From: Sipunculus nudus
Lineage: Eukaryota > Annelida > Sipuncula > Golfingiida > Sipunculidae
Direction of reading: 5' to 3'
DNA length: 64,000 bases
Assembly (NCBI GenBank): GCA_026874595.1
Contig: CM049312.1
Coordinates: 51,339,429-51,403,428, forward strand
The position numbers and the translations under genes were made by a program. Within the stretch, counting starts at the first letter, position 1. Each line of letters begins with the position of its first letter. The notes under the pieces were generated by a model. That model was not told the DNA's origin. It was given only the letters and a program-made list of their open reading frames with translations, and did no database searches. Of the stretch, positions 1 through 11,464 are shown in pieces.

Positions 1-987
1 GTTCATCTGACATGCGGCTCCTTTATAGGAAATGCACATCCTCCCCTTTATCTGTGGAAAAGTCAGCTGTAAAAATGGTAAATAAAAGGATGATGTAGAA
101 TGTTTTGTAATAAACCTATAGCAGCAGTGACAGCAGCACCAGGAGACTCATGTGGCAGGTTGGATGCTGGTTTGATAAAAGCAGGTTTGGTTGAGGTTGG
201 TTTAGTTCTCATGGCAGGGATGAGAGTTACCAGTGTCATGACTGTAAGTAAGTAATAATAATAACGTGACCTGAGTGCCATGGCAGTCTGCCAGCCTGCC
301 AATCTACAAAGATTACACATGGTTCAAGCATTAATAATGTCTTTGATGCTTTGAATAAGACCCAGCAGTTTCCCCTGTCATGCGTATGCTTGCTTTGAAG
401 TCTGTAGTGATAAACGCGTGCTGATGAAAGGACAACGCAAAACATTTCACAGGATCCATTTTGTGTATTCATATAGCTAATCCTTTTTTTTCCACAGCCT
501 GCAGCTGTTTTAATGGATTCCTGAAACAGTTATTTTACTTTTTTTCTAAAGATCATTACTTGTTTATAGCCATGCATGCAGATGGATGGGTGATTAATGT
601 CAGATATTTAAATTGACATTTTTATTGCCATAGCAGCAGCAAATGTTCTTGTTGATAGTGCCAGTGGTGTGATATAATATTTTTCCTTGTCACCCGTTTA
701 GTATTTTGTGATGAGCTTTTAGGCACATGTATTATACCTTCAGTGGACAGCAGTGTTAATTAACTGCCCTGACACCTTACAGACACAGGTATTCCATGGG
801 CAGATGACTTGCCCATGCATGCATAACAATTTTATTGTCAATAGTTACAGTGATTAAACATGAAAAGGTTTTCTGCGAGCAAGGACGGTCTTCGATGTAT
901 GTTATGTGTATGTAACAGGACCTCCTGCTTGACTTGGGTTTTCTGTCTGACCTTCCTGCCTGTAACAGATTTCTCCCCCAGGAAAAA
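1..987. other. AT-rich non-coding stretch, no gene seen
   Basis: No convincing reading frame on either strand. The only notable signal is a strong acceptor-like tract (T-run then CCACAG) ending near 498, but the sequence after it has no matching donor and no recognisable peptide. Probably intronic or intergenic. Confidence 0.6.
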
Positions 988-1710
988 GCAGTGATCTTCC
1001 CACTAAAATAACAATGATCTTCCCCTGAGAAGATATCAATCTTCCCACTGAGATAACAGTGATCTATCTTCCCCCTGAGATAACAGTGATCTTCTGATGG
1101 GATGAGTGATTTATCTGATGAGGAATAGTGATCTTCCCTCTGAGATACTAATCATTTTTCACTGAGATGACAGTGATCTTCCCCTGAGATAACAGTGATC
1201 CTCCCCCTGAGATACTACTAATCTTCTCACTGAGATAACATTGTTCTTCCCCTTGATATATCACAGTGATCTTCCCCTGAGTTAAGTGATTATCGCATTG
1301 AGATAAGTGATTATCCCTCTGAGATAAGTGATCTTCCTCCTGAGATAAGTGATTATTCTATTGAGATTAGTGATTATCCCTCTTAGATAAGTGATCTTCC
1401 CCTTGAGATAAGTGATCTTTCCCCTAAGATAAGTGATCTTCCCACTGAGAAAAGTGATTATCCCTCTGAGATAAGTGATCTTCTTCCTGAGATAAGTGAT
1501 TATTCCATTGAGATTAGTGATTATCCCTCTGAGATAAGTGATCTTCCTCTTGAGATAAGTGACCTTTCCCTAAGATAAGTGATCTTCCCACTGAGAAAAG
1601 TGATTATCCCTCTGAGATAACAATGATCTTGCCACTGAGATAAGTGGTTATCCCTCTGAGATAACAGTGATCTTCCCATTGAGATAAGTGATTATCTTCC
1701 CTTGAGGTAA
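988..1710. repeat. Minisatellite, ~19-22 bp unit
   Basis: About 35 imperfect copies of a unit built on GATAAGTGATCTTCCCCTGA, with variants GATAACAGTGATC and GTGATTATCCCTCTGAGA. Unit length wobbles between about 19 and 22 bp. The left half has mostly the ACAGTGATC form and the right half the shorter AAGTGATC/ATTATC form, so the array probably grew in more than one episode. A repeated GTGATTATC/GTGATCTTCC alternation gives a roughly 40-bp superstructure. No coding potential. Confidence 0.95.
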
Positions 1711-2040
1711 AGTTCATGAATCTTACCTTAAGGATAAAGGAAATGAAGATATGTTAAAGCTAGAAAATGGCCATGAATAGGACTCATGTTGATGAAAATA
1801 ATGACTGCTGAAGACCTCGAGCAGATATCATGCTCCTGGTTAAAGTCAACAGCAGAGAAAAGGATCAATTCTGGTGGTGAACACCTGTTGATGATTAAAT
1901 GCCAGGCCCTGCTGGACATGCCCATCCACACAGAAAATACCCCAGCTGTGCCTAGTCAAGCTTGTTATATTGGATTCTTTAAATATATCATAATATAAAC
2001 ACAGTCACATTCTCACTAGAACCTGATGTTGAACACTGAT
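1711..2040. other. Spacer between two minisatellites
   Basis: About 330 bp of non-repetitive sequence. Short open frames exist on both strands (1786-1998 plus, 1728-1931 minus) and overlap each other. Neither has a recognisable domain or gene-like context, so I treat them as chance frames. Confidence 0.5.
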
Positions 2041-2612
2041 ATGTAGGACCTGGAGAATGTAACTGAGCATCATGACCGTGGGTCACTTTGTGAGTGATTA
2101 CCTCTAATGTGGAGGACCTAGAGACTGAGCTTCATGGCTGTGGGTCATTTTGTGAGTGATACCCTCTGATGTGGAGGACCTAGAGACTGAGCTTCATGAC
2201 TGTGGGTCACTTTATGAGTGATACCCTCTTATGTGGAGGACCTAGAGACTGAGCTTCGTGGCTGTGGGTCACTTTGTGAGTGATAACCTCTGATGTGGAG
2301 GACCTAGAGACTGAGCTTCATGATTGTGGGTCATTTTGTGAGTGATACCCTCTGATGTGGAGGACCTAGAGACTGAGCTTCATGACTATGGGTCACTTTG
2401 TGAGTGAAACCCTCTGATATGGAGGACCTAGAGACTGAGCTTCATGACTGTGGGTCACTTTGTGAGTGATACCCTCTGATGTGGAGGACCTAGAGACTGA
2501 TTCCATGACTGTGGGTCACTTTGTGAGTGATACCCTCTGATGTGGAGGACCTAGAGACTGAGCTTCATGACTGTGGGTCACTTTGTGAGTGATACCCTCT
2601 GATATCATATTG
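2041..2612. repeat. Minisatellite, 62-bp unit, ~9 copies
   Basis: Nine head-to-tail copies of a 62-bp unit. GGACCTAGAGACTGAGCTTC recurs with 62-bp spacing (for example 2114 and 2176), followed by CATGACTGTGGGTCACTTTG and GAGTGATACCCTCTGATG. One copy, near 2495, lacks GAGCT. The unit core, CTGAGC-TCATGAC-GTGGGTCACTT, matches the right terminus of the dispersed AGCTCAGCTGA family seen at 31101-31133. The array may therefore have grown from the end of such an element (inference). Confidence 0.95.
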
Positions 2613-2749
2613 AATTGGTTAATGTTAACAGCATGTTCAGGCTGCCTGTTCTGAATAATACAAGTGTTGCCAGTCATATAAGTGGTGGGCATGGGGCTTG
2701 TTTTGTGATCTGATTACTAAGTTCTCACATTATATTCATGACAGCTCAT

Positions 2750-3100
2750 GAGGTGGCTTAGCTTTCATGGACACACCTCGAACCACCAGTCACCGCCATG
2801 GAATTCAGAACAGGTCCCCGCAGACCATCGATCCAGTGAAGGGATCTTATGTGATTAGGGATAGCGGAATCAGCCTCAATGAATCTTCAATAAATTCAAT
2901 AGACTACATAATAGCATGGATTATTGCGGCAGCTTTGAAGCCGTAGTCAGCATGTTTGGCAAGGGTCTAGAGAGTTAGAAGGCTGGGCGCAACCTGCGTA
3001 GCCAGCCGAGTGATATGCCACGCGGTGCTATTGATAGGATTTACCGGCACTGGGCACAAGTAGAGCCACACATAGCGCACCAGTGCCTCATCAATACCAG
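2750..3100. promoter_or_regulatory. GC-richer island, candidate conserved non-coding element
   Basis: This block has higher sequence complexity and more CpG than its flanks (ACGCGG, GCGCAACC, TACCGGC). It carries AT-rich homeodomain-like cores (TCAATAAATTCAATAG, GGATTATTGCGGC) and no open frame of note. The texture suits a conserved enhancer-like element, but conservation cannot be shown from one sequence. Confidence 0.3.
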
Positions 3101-4795
3101 AAACTGCCTGTTAGCCAGATATTTGCTGGGTTCTAATAGCACTGGGTTCCTGTGTTAACAAGCACTCCATTGATTTGGCCAAGCAGTTGAATTCTGAACA
3201 CAATGCGGTTAATTTTGGCAAAGCTCTTGTGAGTCTCAAAGTGCAGTAGTGCAGGCTAGGATGTAGGGAGAGAGCAACTCTAAGAAGCCTTTTGGAGTGT
3301 CCTCCAAACAGTCCTCCAGTGTTCACATGGCAATTAACATGGAAAAGATGAAGGGGATGAAGATTGTATGGAGCTATGGATTTTCAGCCCTTGTGGTATC
3401 CAGTGTCTGATTCACCAGGACTCCACTCAACCATTGTCTCATCGTAGGTTAAGTCAGCATATTCAAGTTGAGATTCAACTGACTCAGATCTCTGTCTGTT
3501 CAGCTCTATGGTGCTGTAATGTTAAACCATTGCCAGTGACAATACATGATTCCACATCCTTTGTTTTAAATCTTCTCATATCCAGCTTTTCATGGAAATG
3601 CATTGTTTAGCTCCTGAATAATGGCAGATTGTGTTGTGATACATTTATTTAAATGACATTATGTAACGCTCTTTTTTCTCTTTATCAGATAGTGTCTAGT
3701 TGTTCAATATCCAGTAGTGATTCTTGGATGTGATATTACATCACATGAAAAAATGGTCACACCAGCACACCTCTGGTTATATATTCTGTGATCCAAAGGT
3801 TTTTGTATGTATTGTTGAAATACATGAGTCGTTTGTTTAATGGCTCAGTTTGTAATGCATTATTTTATGATAATATTGCCTTCATGTGACCTAGTGAGGT
3901 TGTCTACCACAGCACCCCTCAATTGTCTGTTACTTGGCACCCTGCCAAGATGGCATGGATGTTAACCCACATGGGAGAATAATTGTCTGTTCAGTGTAAT
4001 TTCTTTGTCATGTAACACTATACAGTTCATATCTATAACAAAAAAAATTAAATTGACACCAGTGTAGACTTGTAAATTAGACTGCACGTGGTGTCCAGTT
4101 AATGTACAGGTCCAGCTCTAGGATCTGCAGGCCAGCTCTGCCCTGAGCCACGGGTTACATACAGCACCATGCAACTGTTTGATCATTGTTTGTAATCAAT
4201 GGATGATTTGGGTGATCAGACACATTAACACAAAACGTTAAATGAGCTGAGATTAAAAGCATGGTTACAGCCAACAGCTGCCTGTAGGTTTGTGCTAGAT
4301 GTTCCCAGCAGCCCCTTGTCAGGGTTTGTTAAAAAAAGTTAATTACATGTAACCAGAGCTGACTGTTAATTAATCAGATAATTAATTACTAGCTTGTCAT
4401 TCCTTCCTGGTAGGCATATTGTGCCATAAACAAGGTAACATTAGGATACATAATGCAGCGGTTATGAACTAGCTGTTGCCAGTAGCTGCTAGTTTTTCTT
4501 TTGATTCTGCAGAGCACTCTACCTCTAGAATGAGGCTCCGTGAAATCTAAGAGGACATGATGTAAAATCAGTGAACGAGATAAAGGAAATGGAAAAAGTG
4601 AATGAGTGCAAGTGTTTTTGTGAGCATTTGTGATATTGGAAACACTCTTGTCTTCAAAAGAGGTTCTTTGTGAGGTGGGAGCTTTCAGCTTCTTCAACTG
4701 AACATTTCATTTCTGTACACCAGGTACACAGATAAATGGACGGGTAAAAACAAGCTGCTGGTATTAATGTCCCTACTCATATTAAATAGCTCCAT
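3101..4795. other. Unique non-coding sequence
   Basis: No gene recognised. There is an acceptor-like tract (TTTTTTCTCTTTATCAG) ending at 3688, followed by 14 codons and TGA. There is also a minus-strand frame at 4389-4697 of 102 codons, with low-complexity Ser/Thr/Lys-rich composition and no domain. I do not consider either supported. Confidence 0.5.
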
Positions 4796-4856
4796 ATGTT
4801 TTCTCTCATTACAGGTGAGTACTCACTCTAGCTCAGGAAGAGGTTATTTGGTGAGT
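4796..4856 (+). other. Candidate recursive splice site / 36-nt microexon
   Basis: A polypyrimidine tract and AG acceptor (TTTTCTCTCATTACAG, ending at 4814) is followed immediately by GTGAGT, a consensus 5' splice site. This acceptor-donor fusion is the hallmark of recursive (ratcheting) splice sites in long animal introns. Exactly 36 nt later, at 4851, lies a second GTGAGT. The site could therefore be used as a zero-length exon, or as a 36-nt exon (4815-4850) reading VSTHSSSGRGYL in its only stop-free frame. Vertebrate recursive sites often carry such a competing RS-exon. The first 12 nt, GTGAGTACTCAC, form a perfect palindrome. The strand agrees with the microexon at 19601. I do not recognise the peptide, and use of either form is inference. 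Confidence 0.45.
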
Positions 4857-5268
4857 ATTTTCTTCAGCAAATTCTCCTGCTAATGTTGGCTTTTTGTATC
4901 ACTGCGCATGTTGTTTTTGCATGATTTTTTCCCCTTTTGGACACAATAATGCCTTGTTGTTAGCCCTGTTAGTTGGAAATGTTTTAAGTAATCCTATTCA
5001 CTACTGTCAGTTGAGGTTTTAGAGTAAGTTCATGGCTTATTCTGTGACTTAGTTCTCCTCTCTCAAATAGGACAGGATAATTTCTTATGATAATGTTTCT
5101 GTGGATCATATATCTCATTCTGCTTGAACTTCACCAGGCACTTTCAATTAGGGCAAATGGGCAACAAGATATATACAAGATAGAAAACACAAAACCCCTC
5201 TCAGCCCAATATTGTGACTTAAACAGGTGGAGAAAACCTCACCACAGATGACAAACCTAAGCTCTTTA
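4857..5268. other. Non-coding flank
   Basis: AT-rich, T-rich plus strand with no frame, repeat or site I can support. Confidence 0.5.
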
Positions 5269-5457
5269 TTAACTCCAATTCCTGAACAGTGTAATGTTGT
5301 CTGGAACACCAAGAGCGCTAATCTTGTGAAAGGTAGTTGTGTGGTTGTCAGGGAGGATGCTGTAGTCTAGCATGGCATCCTCGTCTTTAGCCTGTCTCTC
5401 CCAATTCATCTTCTGATTATTTTCATCTGCATAAGAAACCAGTCTCTTCATTTCCTG
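5269..5457 (-). CDS. Unrecognised protein-like minus-strand frame (exon or gene fragment)
   Basis: A 60-codon ATG frame (5269-5451), open two codons further upstream to an in-frame TAG at about 5458. Unlike the leucine-, cysteine- and serine-rich chance frames around it, it is acidic and hydrophilic. It includes ADENNQKMNWERQAKDED and DYSILPDNHTTTFHKISAL, has no cysteine, and has six Asp and two Trp. No signal peptide or membrane segment is visible. The stop codon overlaps AATAAA on the minus strand (5265-5270), a possible poly(A) signal that would imply a very short 3' UTR. A CAG lies just upstream of the open frame on the minus strand, so it could be a terminal exon. It could also be a relic of a retrocopied gene, or chance. 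I do not recognise the family. It opposes the plus-strand splice signals, so if real it belongs to a nested gene. Confidence 0.3.
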   Translation of the reverse strand, partial: QEMKRLVSYADENNQKMNWERQAKDEDAMLDYSILPDNHTTTFHKISALGVPDNITLFRNWS

Positions 5458-5460
5458 CTA

Positions 5461-7475
5461 GTGCAGATCTGCCTGAAAACACTGCAGGTTAGTTTGTTAC
5501 ACTTAATCATAAATAATGTAATGAAGGTTTTTGGAAGCCCGAAAAAATATTTGTCAGTAGAGCTGTCATATGAACATTAAATTGTCTCAGGCAAAGAGCG
5601 CTGATTGTTTTGCCATCAAATTGTAGATAAAGCATTTCAAAATTGTCTTGCCACTTTCATGCCCATAAAATGGATTACAGAAGTGTTATTGTTTGTTGCC
5701 TTGTACATCAGCTGAAAAGTGTGCTATTTGACAGAATTTGAGGCTTGTTGGACAAATTAAACCTATTCTTATATCACCAACACCTAGAAGCAAAGTGGAA
5801 GTACACCTTCTTATACTGATTGAAGCAGCTGGTATGACAGGAGAACAGGCAGTGTGGTGTATTTAAAGCCATTGGCATATGGTGTGCAAGACCTGTGGCA
5901 TATGGGGAATGTTTGGTAATATGACTTAGCTCGAGGGCAGTGGGACTGTGCACATGGATGGGGGTATTATTAATGGGACTGGTTCACACCTGGATATGTG
6001 TTTTATTTGCTATAAATTTCAAGAGATGACGAATTAATGCTGAAGTTGCAGGGTGAAGGGTTTGTTTACATAGGCAGGTTTGTTACAAATGTTCATTTCT
6101 TGTGATTGTCACCAAGATCTGTGCACGGTAGTAAAGTCAGCTGGATTGTCTCTGTGATAAATTACATGTATATCTTGTATTTTTAGCTTAGCTGAGAGCA
6201 ATGCCTATTGTTGGATAAAATTGTGCCATGAACATTTGTTGTGTATATGAAGAGTATAGACCAGGATATTTGCAGGGCTCTGAACTCTGTCCTAATAAGG
6301 GGTAATCATGGTACTTATTAAATGTTCCTAAGATCTTTCTTAAATGTGTGTTAATTAAGTAATTATGTTGAGCTTCCAAAATAGAATTGAGAGAGGGTGC
6401 CGGAGGGCTCCAGTTGAGAGAGTTCTACACATTGCCCTGAGTGCTTCTTCACTAGTGATAATGGTGATAGATAAGGGAGTGATAAAATATTAGGCCAATA
6501 AAGGAGGAAATTTTGTCGAGATGGAAAGGAAAAGCTAAAAGCATTGATTTTCATTGATGCCATATCAAGTCCAGTACACTCATTGCTATCAGATGTTTTG
6601 ATGTTTATCTAATTACTTTTTTTTCCAACTTGGTCAACACTCAGTCTCTGTTACTGGTCTCTGTTACTTGCCACTTGGTTTGTGGATGGCAGCAGCCGAA
6701 CACAGAATGCAGTATAAAATCATGTGGGGCATTTACATGACAGGCAGTAAAATACTGCAATATGGGACTAGTGATGTCAAGACCCATTAGATCACCCTGC
6801 ATTTGTTGGTCAAAGACTTGGCAACCAGGTCCTTGGGTCGCTATACTGCACGCGGTAAGCAGATCAAATTCTTCACAAAAAGTTCCATATTACTGTGTCT
6901 CATACTGCATTCTGCATATCACAGATTCAAGTAAATCTTATATTAAAAATACCTAGAGCAAAAAAAATTTTTTCCTCAAATCACTTACCACAAACCATGC
7001 ACCAAGTAAATGCAGGTTAGTCAGGTAGCATCCTGGCACCTTTGGTTGACCGAGACCTATATCGCAGACTTTGCACAGGCTTTCTTTTTCTGTTAACTGA
7101 GAACTTAGTATGGGTGTGTGGGCGTTATTTTAAGTGGATTGTTGATTTTTCTGGAGTTGGCCAGAGGCCTGTCACAACCAGTAGACCTTTGATTAGTCCA
7201 ATATTTAGCAGTTGTTTGAAGCAGATTGAGTGGTTGTATCAACGACAGCTCCAGCAGTTTGAGGCCTAATGGTGACCAACCACTCCAGATCGAGGAGGGT
7301 CACATATTGAGTGAGCAGAAATGGAAATGACTTATGAACTGTGATCCTTAAAAGAGCTTGATAAATACTTGGGACTGGCCTGTGTTGTCTTGTTAATCCC
7401 AGTAACACTTGGAGCACCCTTACCAACAAGTGTTTCATCAAGCAGGTATCTCCCATGAAAGGAAGGCAAGCTTAG
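5461..7475. other. Unique non-coding sequence
   Basis: No gene, array or dispersed repeat recognised. Frames at 6188-6379 and 6363-6563 (minus) and 6762-6956 and 7042-7269 (plus) are short, have no domain and look like chance. Confidence 0.5.
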
Positions 7476-7489
7476 GTTACTATGGAAAC
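7476..7489. promoter_or_regulatory. RFX X-box-like palindrome
   Basis: GTTACTATGGAAAC fits the imperfect-palindrome X-box pattern bound by RFX factors (GTNRCC-N(0-3)-RGYAAC with tolerated mismatches). Function unknown; one of several such sites in the window. Confidence 0.25.
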
Positions 7490-8014
7490 CTCATTGGAAG
7501 TCCTTGATACTACCGAGTAGGGAAGAAGCCGGGGCTTGGATAGAATATTGTGGTTGTCGTAAGGGGCCTCCTGAAAAATCACTGCTTCTGATCACCTGGT
7601 AGTGAAGAAAAGGCAAACAGGTCAAGGTCACTCGATTAGGGAAAAGCTTGATAAATGGTGGAGAGTTGTGAGGTGTCAACGAGGATGATCCGCCACTGAT
7701 GCACTGGATACACAGGGATAGAGCTAAAGCAAAACTTACAGTCTCTTGCACCAAAAGTCATATGGCAGAAAGGGGCGCATCAGCTGTCACCAGCAGATGG
7801 GTACAGCTGTACCAGGAGACCAGACATGGTTTTCATTGTAATGTAACCAGTCATAATTACTTTTCAGCTTAAACACTCAAATGAGTTTTTAATGAAGCTT
7901 CCAGTTTTCAAGTTGAAGTCTTGAAATCTACTTGAGGTCAACCTGCTCTAGGTCTTTAGTGGGACCCCTTGTAGCAGGTGTTTTCAGAAGTAAAGTTGAG
8001 ATAGACCCAAGAGG

Positions 8015-8037
8015 GTTGCCAAGGAAACCATGCAAAT
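8015..8037. promoter_or_regulatory. RFX X-box-like site next to a POU octamer
   Basis: GTTGCCAAGGAAAC (8015-8028) is a near-consensus X-box. It is followed one base later by ATGCAAAT (8030-8037), the exact POU/Oct octamer. The two sites together in 23 bp make this the most specific motif cluster in the first 10 kb. Binding and function are inference. Confidence 0.35.
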
Positions 8038-8039
8038 GA

Positions 8040-9309
8040 TTAGGACCTCCTTCAGCACATCTAGCTGTAGACCAACAACAATTTGCAAGGCCTTTAGCAA
8101 ATGTTGTCCTACATTGCTTAACTCAAGTGGTTGGATTAAGAATGGCAGGCCTTGTCAACAGTGGCCCAGGTTTCTCCCACACCCTGAGGAAGTGTCAGTA
8201 AGATGGGCAGGTAGTGTTCGATTGGGAAATAAAGTGCCACCAAACTATATATACTGAGTACTTGATAGTTGACGGCTATTTGAAGTGGACCACTAACAAG
8301 TTCAGGGGACCTTGGTGTTTTTTATGAACTCTAGGAAGAAGGAATACATTGAAGTTCTTGAGTGGGCTTCTCTTAAACATTACTCAATCAATGCACAGGC
8401 TTGTGGTTATAAAAACAGCTGTAACATGCTAGTTGTTTCTAGTCTCAATTGCAATATATTTTTCAAACTGTGGCCTCAAGTGTTGAACAAACATGAGGCA
8501 GTTGAGATTTTTATGCATCCTCGTGGCATATTGTCAGCCCCTTGATAGGTTCAATGGTAGACCAGGGAAGGAAAAAAGTATTCATGTGTATGTTCACCTC
8601 TCTAAACATGGTGGCAGGAAAAACACTGATTTTTAGCTGCGGGGGCCACTCATTTGTTCATGAAGTGCACTTGCTTTGAGAACAGCTGGCATACTAAAGG
8701 CCCAGCATATCAATGGCCAATCTGTTGTTGCCTGGGGCATAAGCACTTGTGCAAAATCGACTAAATAGCAAGAAGAATAAAGTACTATATGGCCCTGGGA
8801 AGTCGCTTTTTTCCTCAATAAATCCTGCTATAGATCAGGTAAATAAAAGCAGACTGAAAAGTCTGATGTGTTGTGTCACAGGAAAATTGGCCAAATATCA
8901 AGTATTCTTTAGAACAACAGCTTTGCAAGGCCTGGGATTGACCTGATAAGGACAGGAAGTTAAACGATCATGGCCACAATATGTGATGGTTGCCCGAGTT
9001 ACGCAGGTAAAGACAGATACATACAGGCCTGATACACACTCTGGTAGATGTTGTCTCACCCATACACCTGTTGTACACATTTACAACAGATGTCACGTGT
9101 TAATGGAATATTATTGAAGATTTTGTCTTGTTCTATGACCAAACCTCAGCACACAAATGCTGTCTTATTTTCTTAAATATATTGCAAAATAAAAAATTAA
9201 CAAAAATAATAACAAATTTCTTCAATATATTTGTAAGCACTGATGTTCATGTGTTTGTGATTAGTTCTTTTGAACAGCCAAACATGACGGAAAAAGAGAA
9301 ATGTATGTT
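8040..9309. other. Unique non-coding sequence
   Basis: Short overlapping frames on both strands only. No repeat array or exon candidate recognised. Confidence 0.5.
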
Positions 9310-9915
9310 AGCCCAGCTGAGTGTAAGTTATTTGAGCTCTACTGATGACCTTTTGTTTGAGACCTGAATTTTACATACAGTTAAGGGCAAAAACTATAAC
9401 CATACCTGAAAATAGGTCAGTGTGACCTCATTCCTCAGAGAAATTAAGCAAAAACCTTTTCAAATGGCCATATATAAAAAACCCTGGTTTTTAACCTTTA
9501 TAGTTGGCATAAAATCTCTTGAATATGTTTTCTTTATATACATGTCTACACAGTATAAGGTATACCTAATTGGCTTGTTTTAATATGCTTATCAAATTTA
9601 ATTTATTCTGATTTGAAAATGAAAATTTTTTTACAGTATTTTATTTCATTTAATGAATTTTATTGTATTGTGCTTCAGCTCATCTCCACCTTCTTCCATG
9701 TTCTATCATTTTCAGGTTTTTATATGTTTCCAGTTGGTATTTTGCAAGCATGTTACAGTTACATGGTTCAAAAACTGGTAGTTTACAAATATTTAATCAT
9801 GAAAGGCTCCTGCATCTCTGATGTAATCCATAAAGGTGCACGGTCAGTCGGACTGCCAGAATTTTATACAAATATTCTCATAATCAATTTGAGCTGACCT
9901 ACAGGTCTGTTGTTA
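9310..9915 (+). mobile_element. Dispersed element, AGCTCAGCTGA family (degraded copy)
   Basis: The left edge AGCCCAGCTGAGTGTAAGTT matches the starts at 30671, 33525 and 42021 (AGCTCAGCTGA and variants). Inside, GAGAAATTAAG-AAAACC (about 9437) recurs at about 42210, and TATACCTAATTGGCTTGTTT (9561-9580) recurs exactly at 31238-31257, with continuing similarity (TTTTTTTACAG, CATTTTCAGG / AATTTACAGG). The right end is uncertain; GAGCTGACCTACAGGTCTG near 9891 may be a decayed terminus. No transposase frame is visible, so it is presumably non-autonomous. Confidence 0.6.
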
Positions 9916-10082
9916 TGTCTGAAATATGCTGGTTTATTGTGTAAATATTTAATATGAAAGGTGACTTTCAGAATAATTGTGCATTTTTTATTCTGAAATT
10001 CGGCATTTATGTTGATATGGATAGCTTTATGGTCATGATACTCGTGCAAACTGTCAGCATGTTTCCACTGACACCATTGGTA

Positions 10083-10186
10083 AAAATATTTTATACTTCT
10101 AATTTGTTTTTTTTTTTGTAGTCAAATTAGAGAGACCCATGCAACAGCAGTTCGACTTTTTAAGGAGTCGTAAAGGGTTTTTGTAG
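10083..10186 (+). CDS. Candidate terminal exon (20 codons) behind a strong acceptor
   Basis: A long T-rich tract ending TTTTTTTGTAG (AG at 10120-10121) precedes 65 nt. After two bases of a split codon these read KLERPMQQQFDFLRSRKGFL and then TAG (10184-10186). The peptide is charged and glutamine-containing, unlike chance frames in this AT-rich context. About 600 nt of AT-rich sequence follows, with AATAAA near 10800 and 10828, which would serve as 3' UTR. The strand matches the splice-like sites at 4815 and 19601, so it could be an alternative 3' end of the same gene. I do not recognise the peptide, and a chance acceptor plus short frame remains possible. Confidence 0.22.
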
Positions 10187-10189
10187 GCT

Positions 10190-11464
10190 TAGAGGTGCTG
10201 CTTAAATTTTACAGAACAGTTATAGAGTGCATGATGACGCTCTCTGTCACTGTATGAAGCGAAGCATCAATGCCAAGGAACGGAATTTACTTATTACAGT
10301 TATCTAATTTGATTTTATGTATTTATTCATTTTCTTTTTAAATCAAAGTATTCTTTTACTGCAAGCTAGTCAAGACATACTATTGTATGTCATATTTTTA
10401 TTATGTACATGTGACTATAAACTCTCTTGTCGTACCCACTCAGTGAGAGATTTTATTTTCTCACATATTTTCCTTTAAATAATATAACTTATAACTAATC
10501 TGCTGATCTATGGCTCAATTTTTACTGTCATTTACTAGAGATCCATGCTAGAATTATTTAACCTTGATAGACAACTGAGCGCTGTGTCACGTGGATCCCT
10601 TGTACTAACATAAACTTTAATTATTAAAATAGAATTATATATGATTGGTAAAGAAGAGATATTTTACCTTATCAAATGTGTAACATCTTGGTTTTACCTT
10701 GTTGCATTAATGTGTTCCATAATTACAGGGATGCTATTTCATTTACAATTAGATAGTTGAGGTGGGATACTTTATTTTAGAATTTTTCAGCTGCTGTGAA
10801 TAAAAATTACACCCCCATAAATGTTGAAAATAAAATATATATTTGTAAAGGACTTCCCAGTCAATCAGCTTGTTGTTTAATGTCTTTTCAAAATGTTTAG
10901 ATTATAAAGTTGTTTTCAAAATTTCTGCTGCACTTTGTGACCGATAGGTCAAAATTTGTAGTTATGAGGATTAAGAAAATGCTCTTTTCTGTAACAAGTG
11001 AGGTTTTTCTGGTGGATCTCTCTTGGCCATTATGTCAGCTTGTAGTGACACCTGTGCTTTGTTTGAGGAACCATTTGTTGTCAAGCACCATCAGCACTTC
11101 ATATGTCAGACAGAAAGCAGACAGATACAACAGCACAGTGATATCAGATGATATACCTGTCACACACTTGTCATCAGAGTATAATAATCTGTGAGTGATT
11201 TCAACAGATGCACCATGCTATTCAAGCTTAGATCTGTATATACCGGTAGTCACACATCGGATACACACTGCATTGCTACACATCATTTCTTTTCTTTATT
11301 ATTTAACCTCTTAAATCATATTTATTTAATTTCCCCAACTGCAAATCTAAACTGTCATTCCTCTGTGAAGATTTGACAGTGTAAAAGAAATGAAATTGTT
11401 TAAAATAGCATATTAATTCTGGATAGCTGTAGCAGTTTAAATGAAATATGAGCTGATTTCTTTC
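10190..11464. other. AT-rich non-coding stretch
   Basis: Very AT-rich with no supported gene. The frames at 10910-11194 and 11191-11376 lack domains. AATAAA motifs occur near 10800 and 10828. Confidence 0.5.

Noticed and set aside
470-620. Acceptor-like T-tract ending CCACAG with an open frame after it
   Set aside because: The best frame runs about 110 nt to a stop, with no donor and no protein-like composition.
3665-3733. Strong acceptor followed by 14 codons (IVSSCSISSSDSWM) and TGA
   Set aside because: Peptide too short and Ser-rich, no poly(A) or donor context; acceptor-like T-tracts are common in this sequence.
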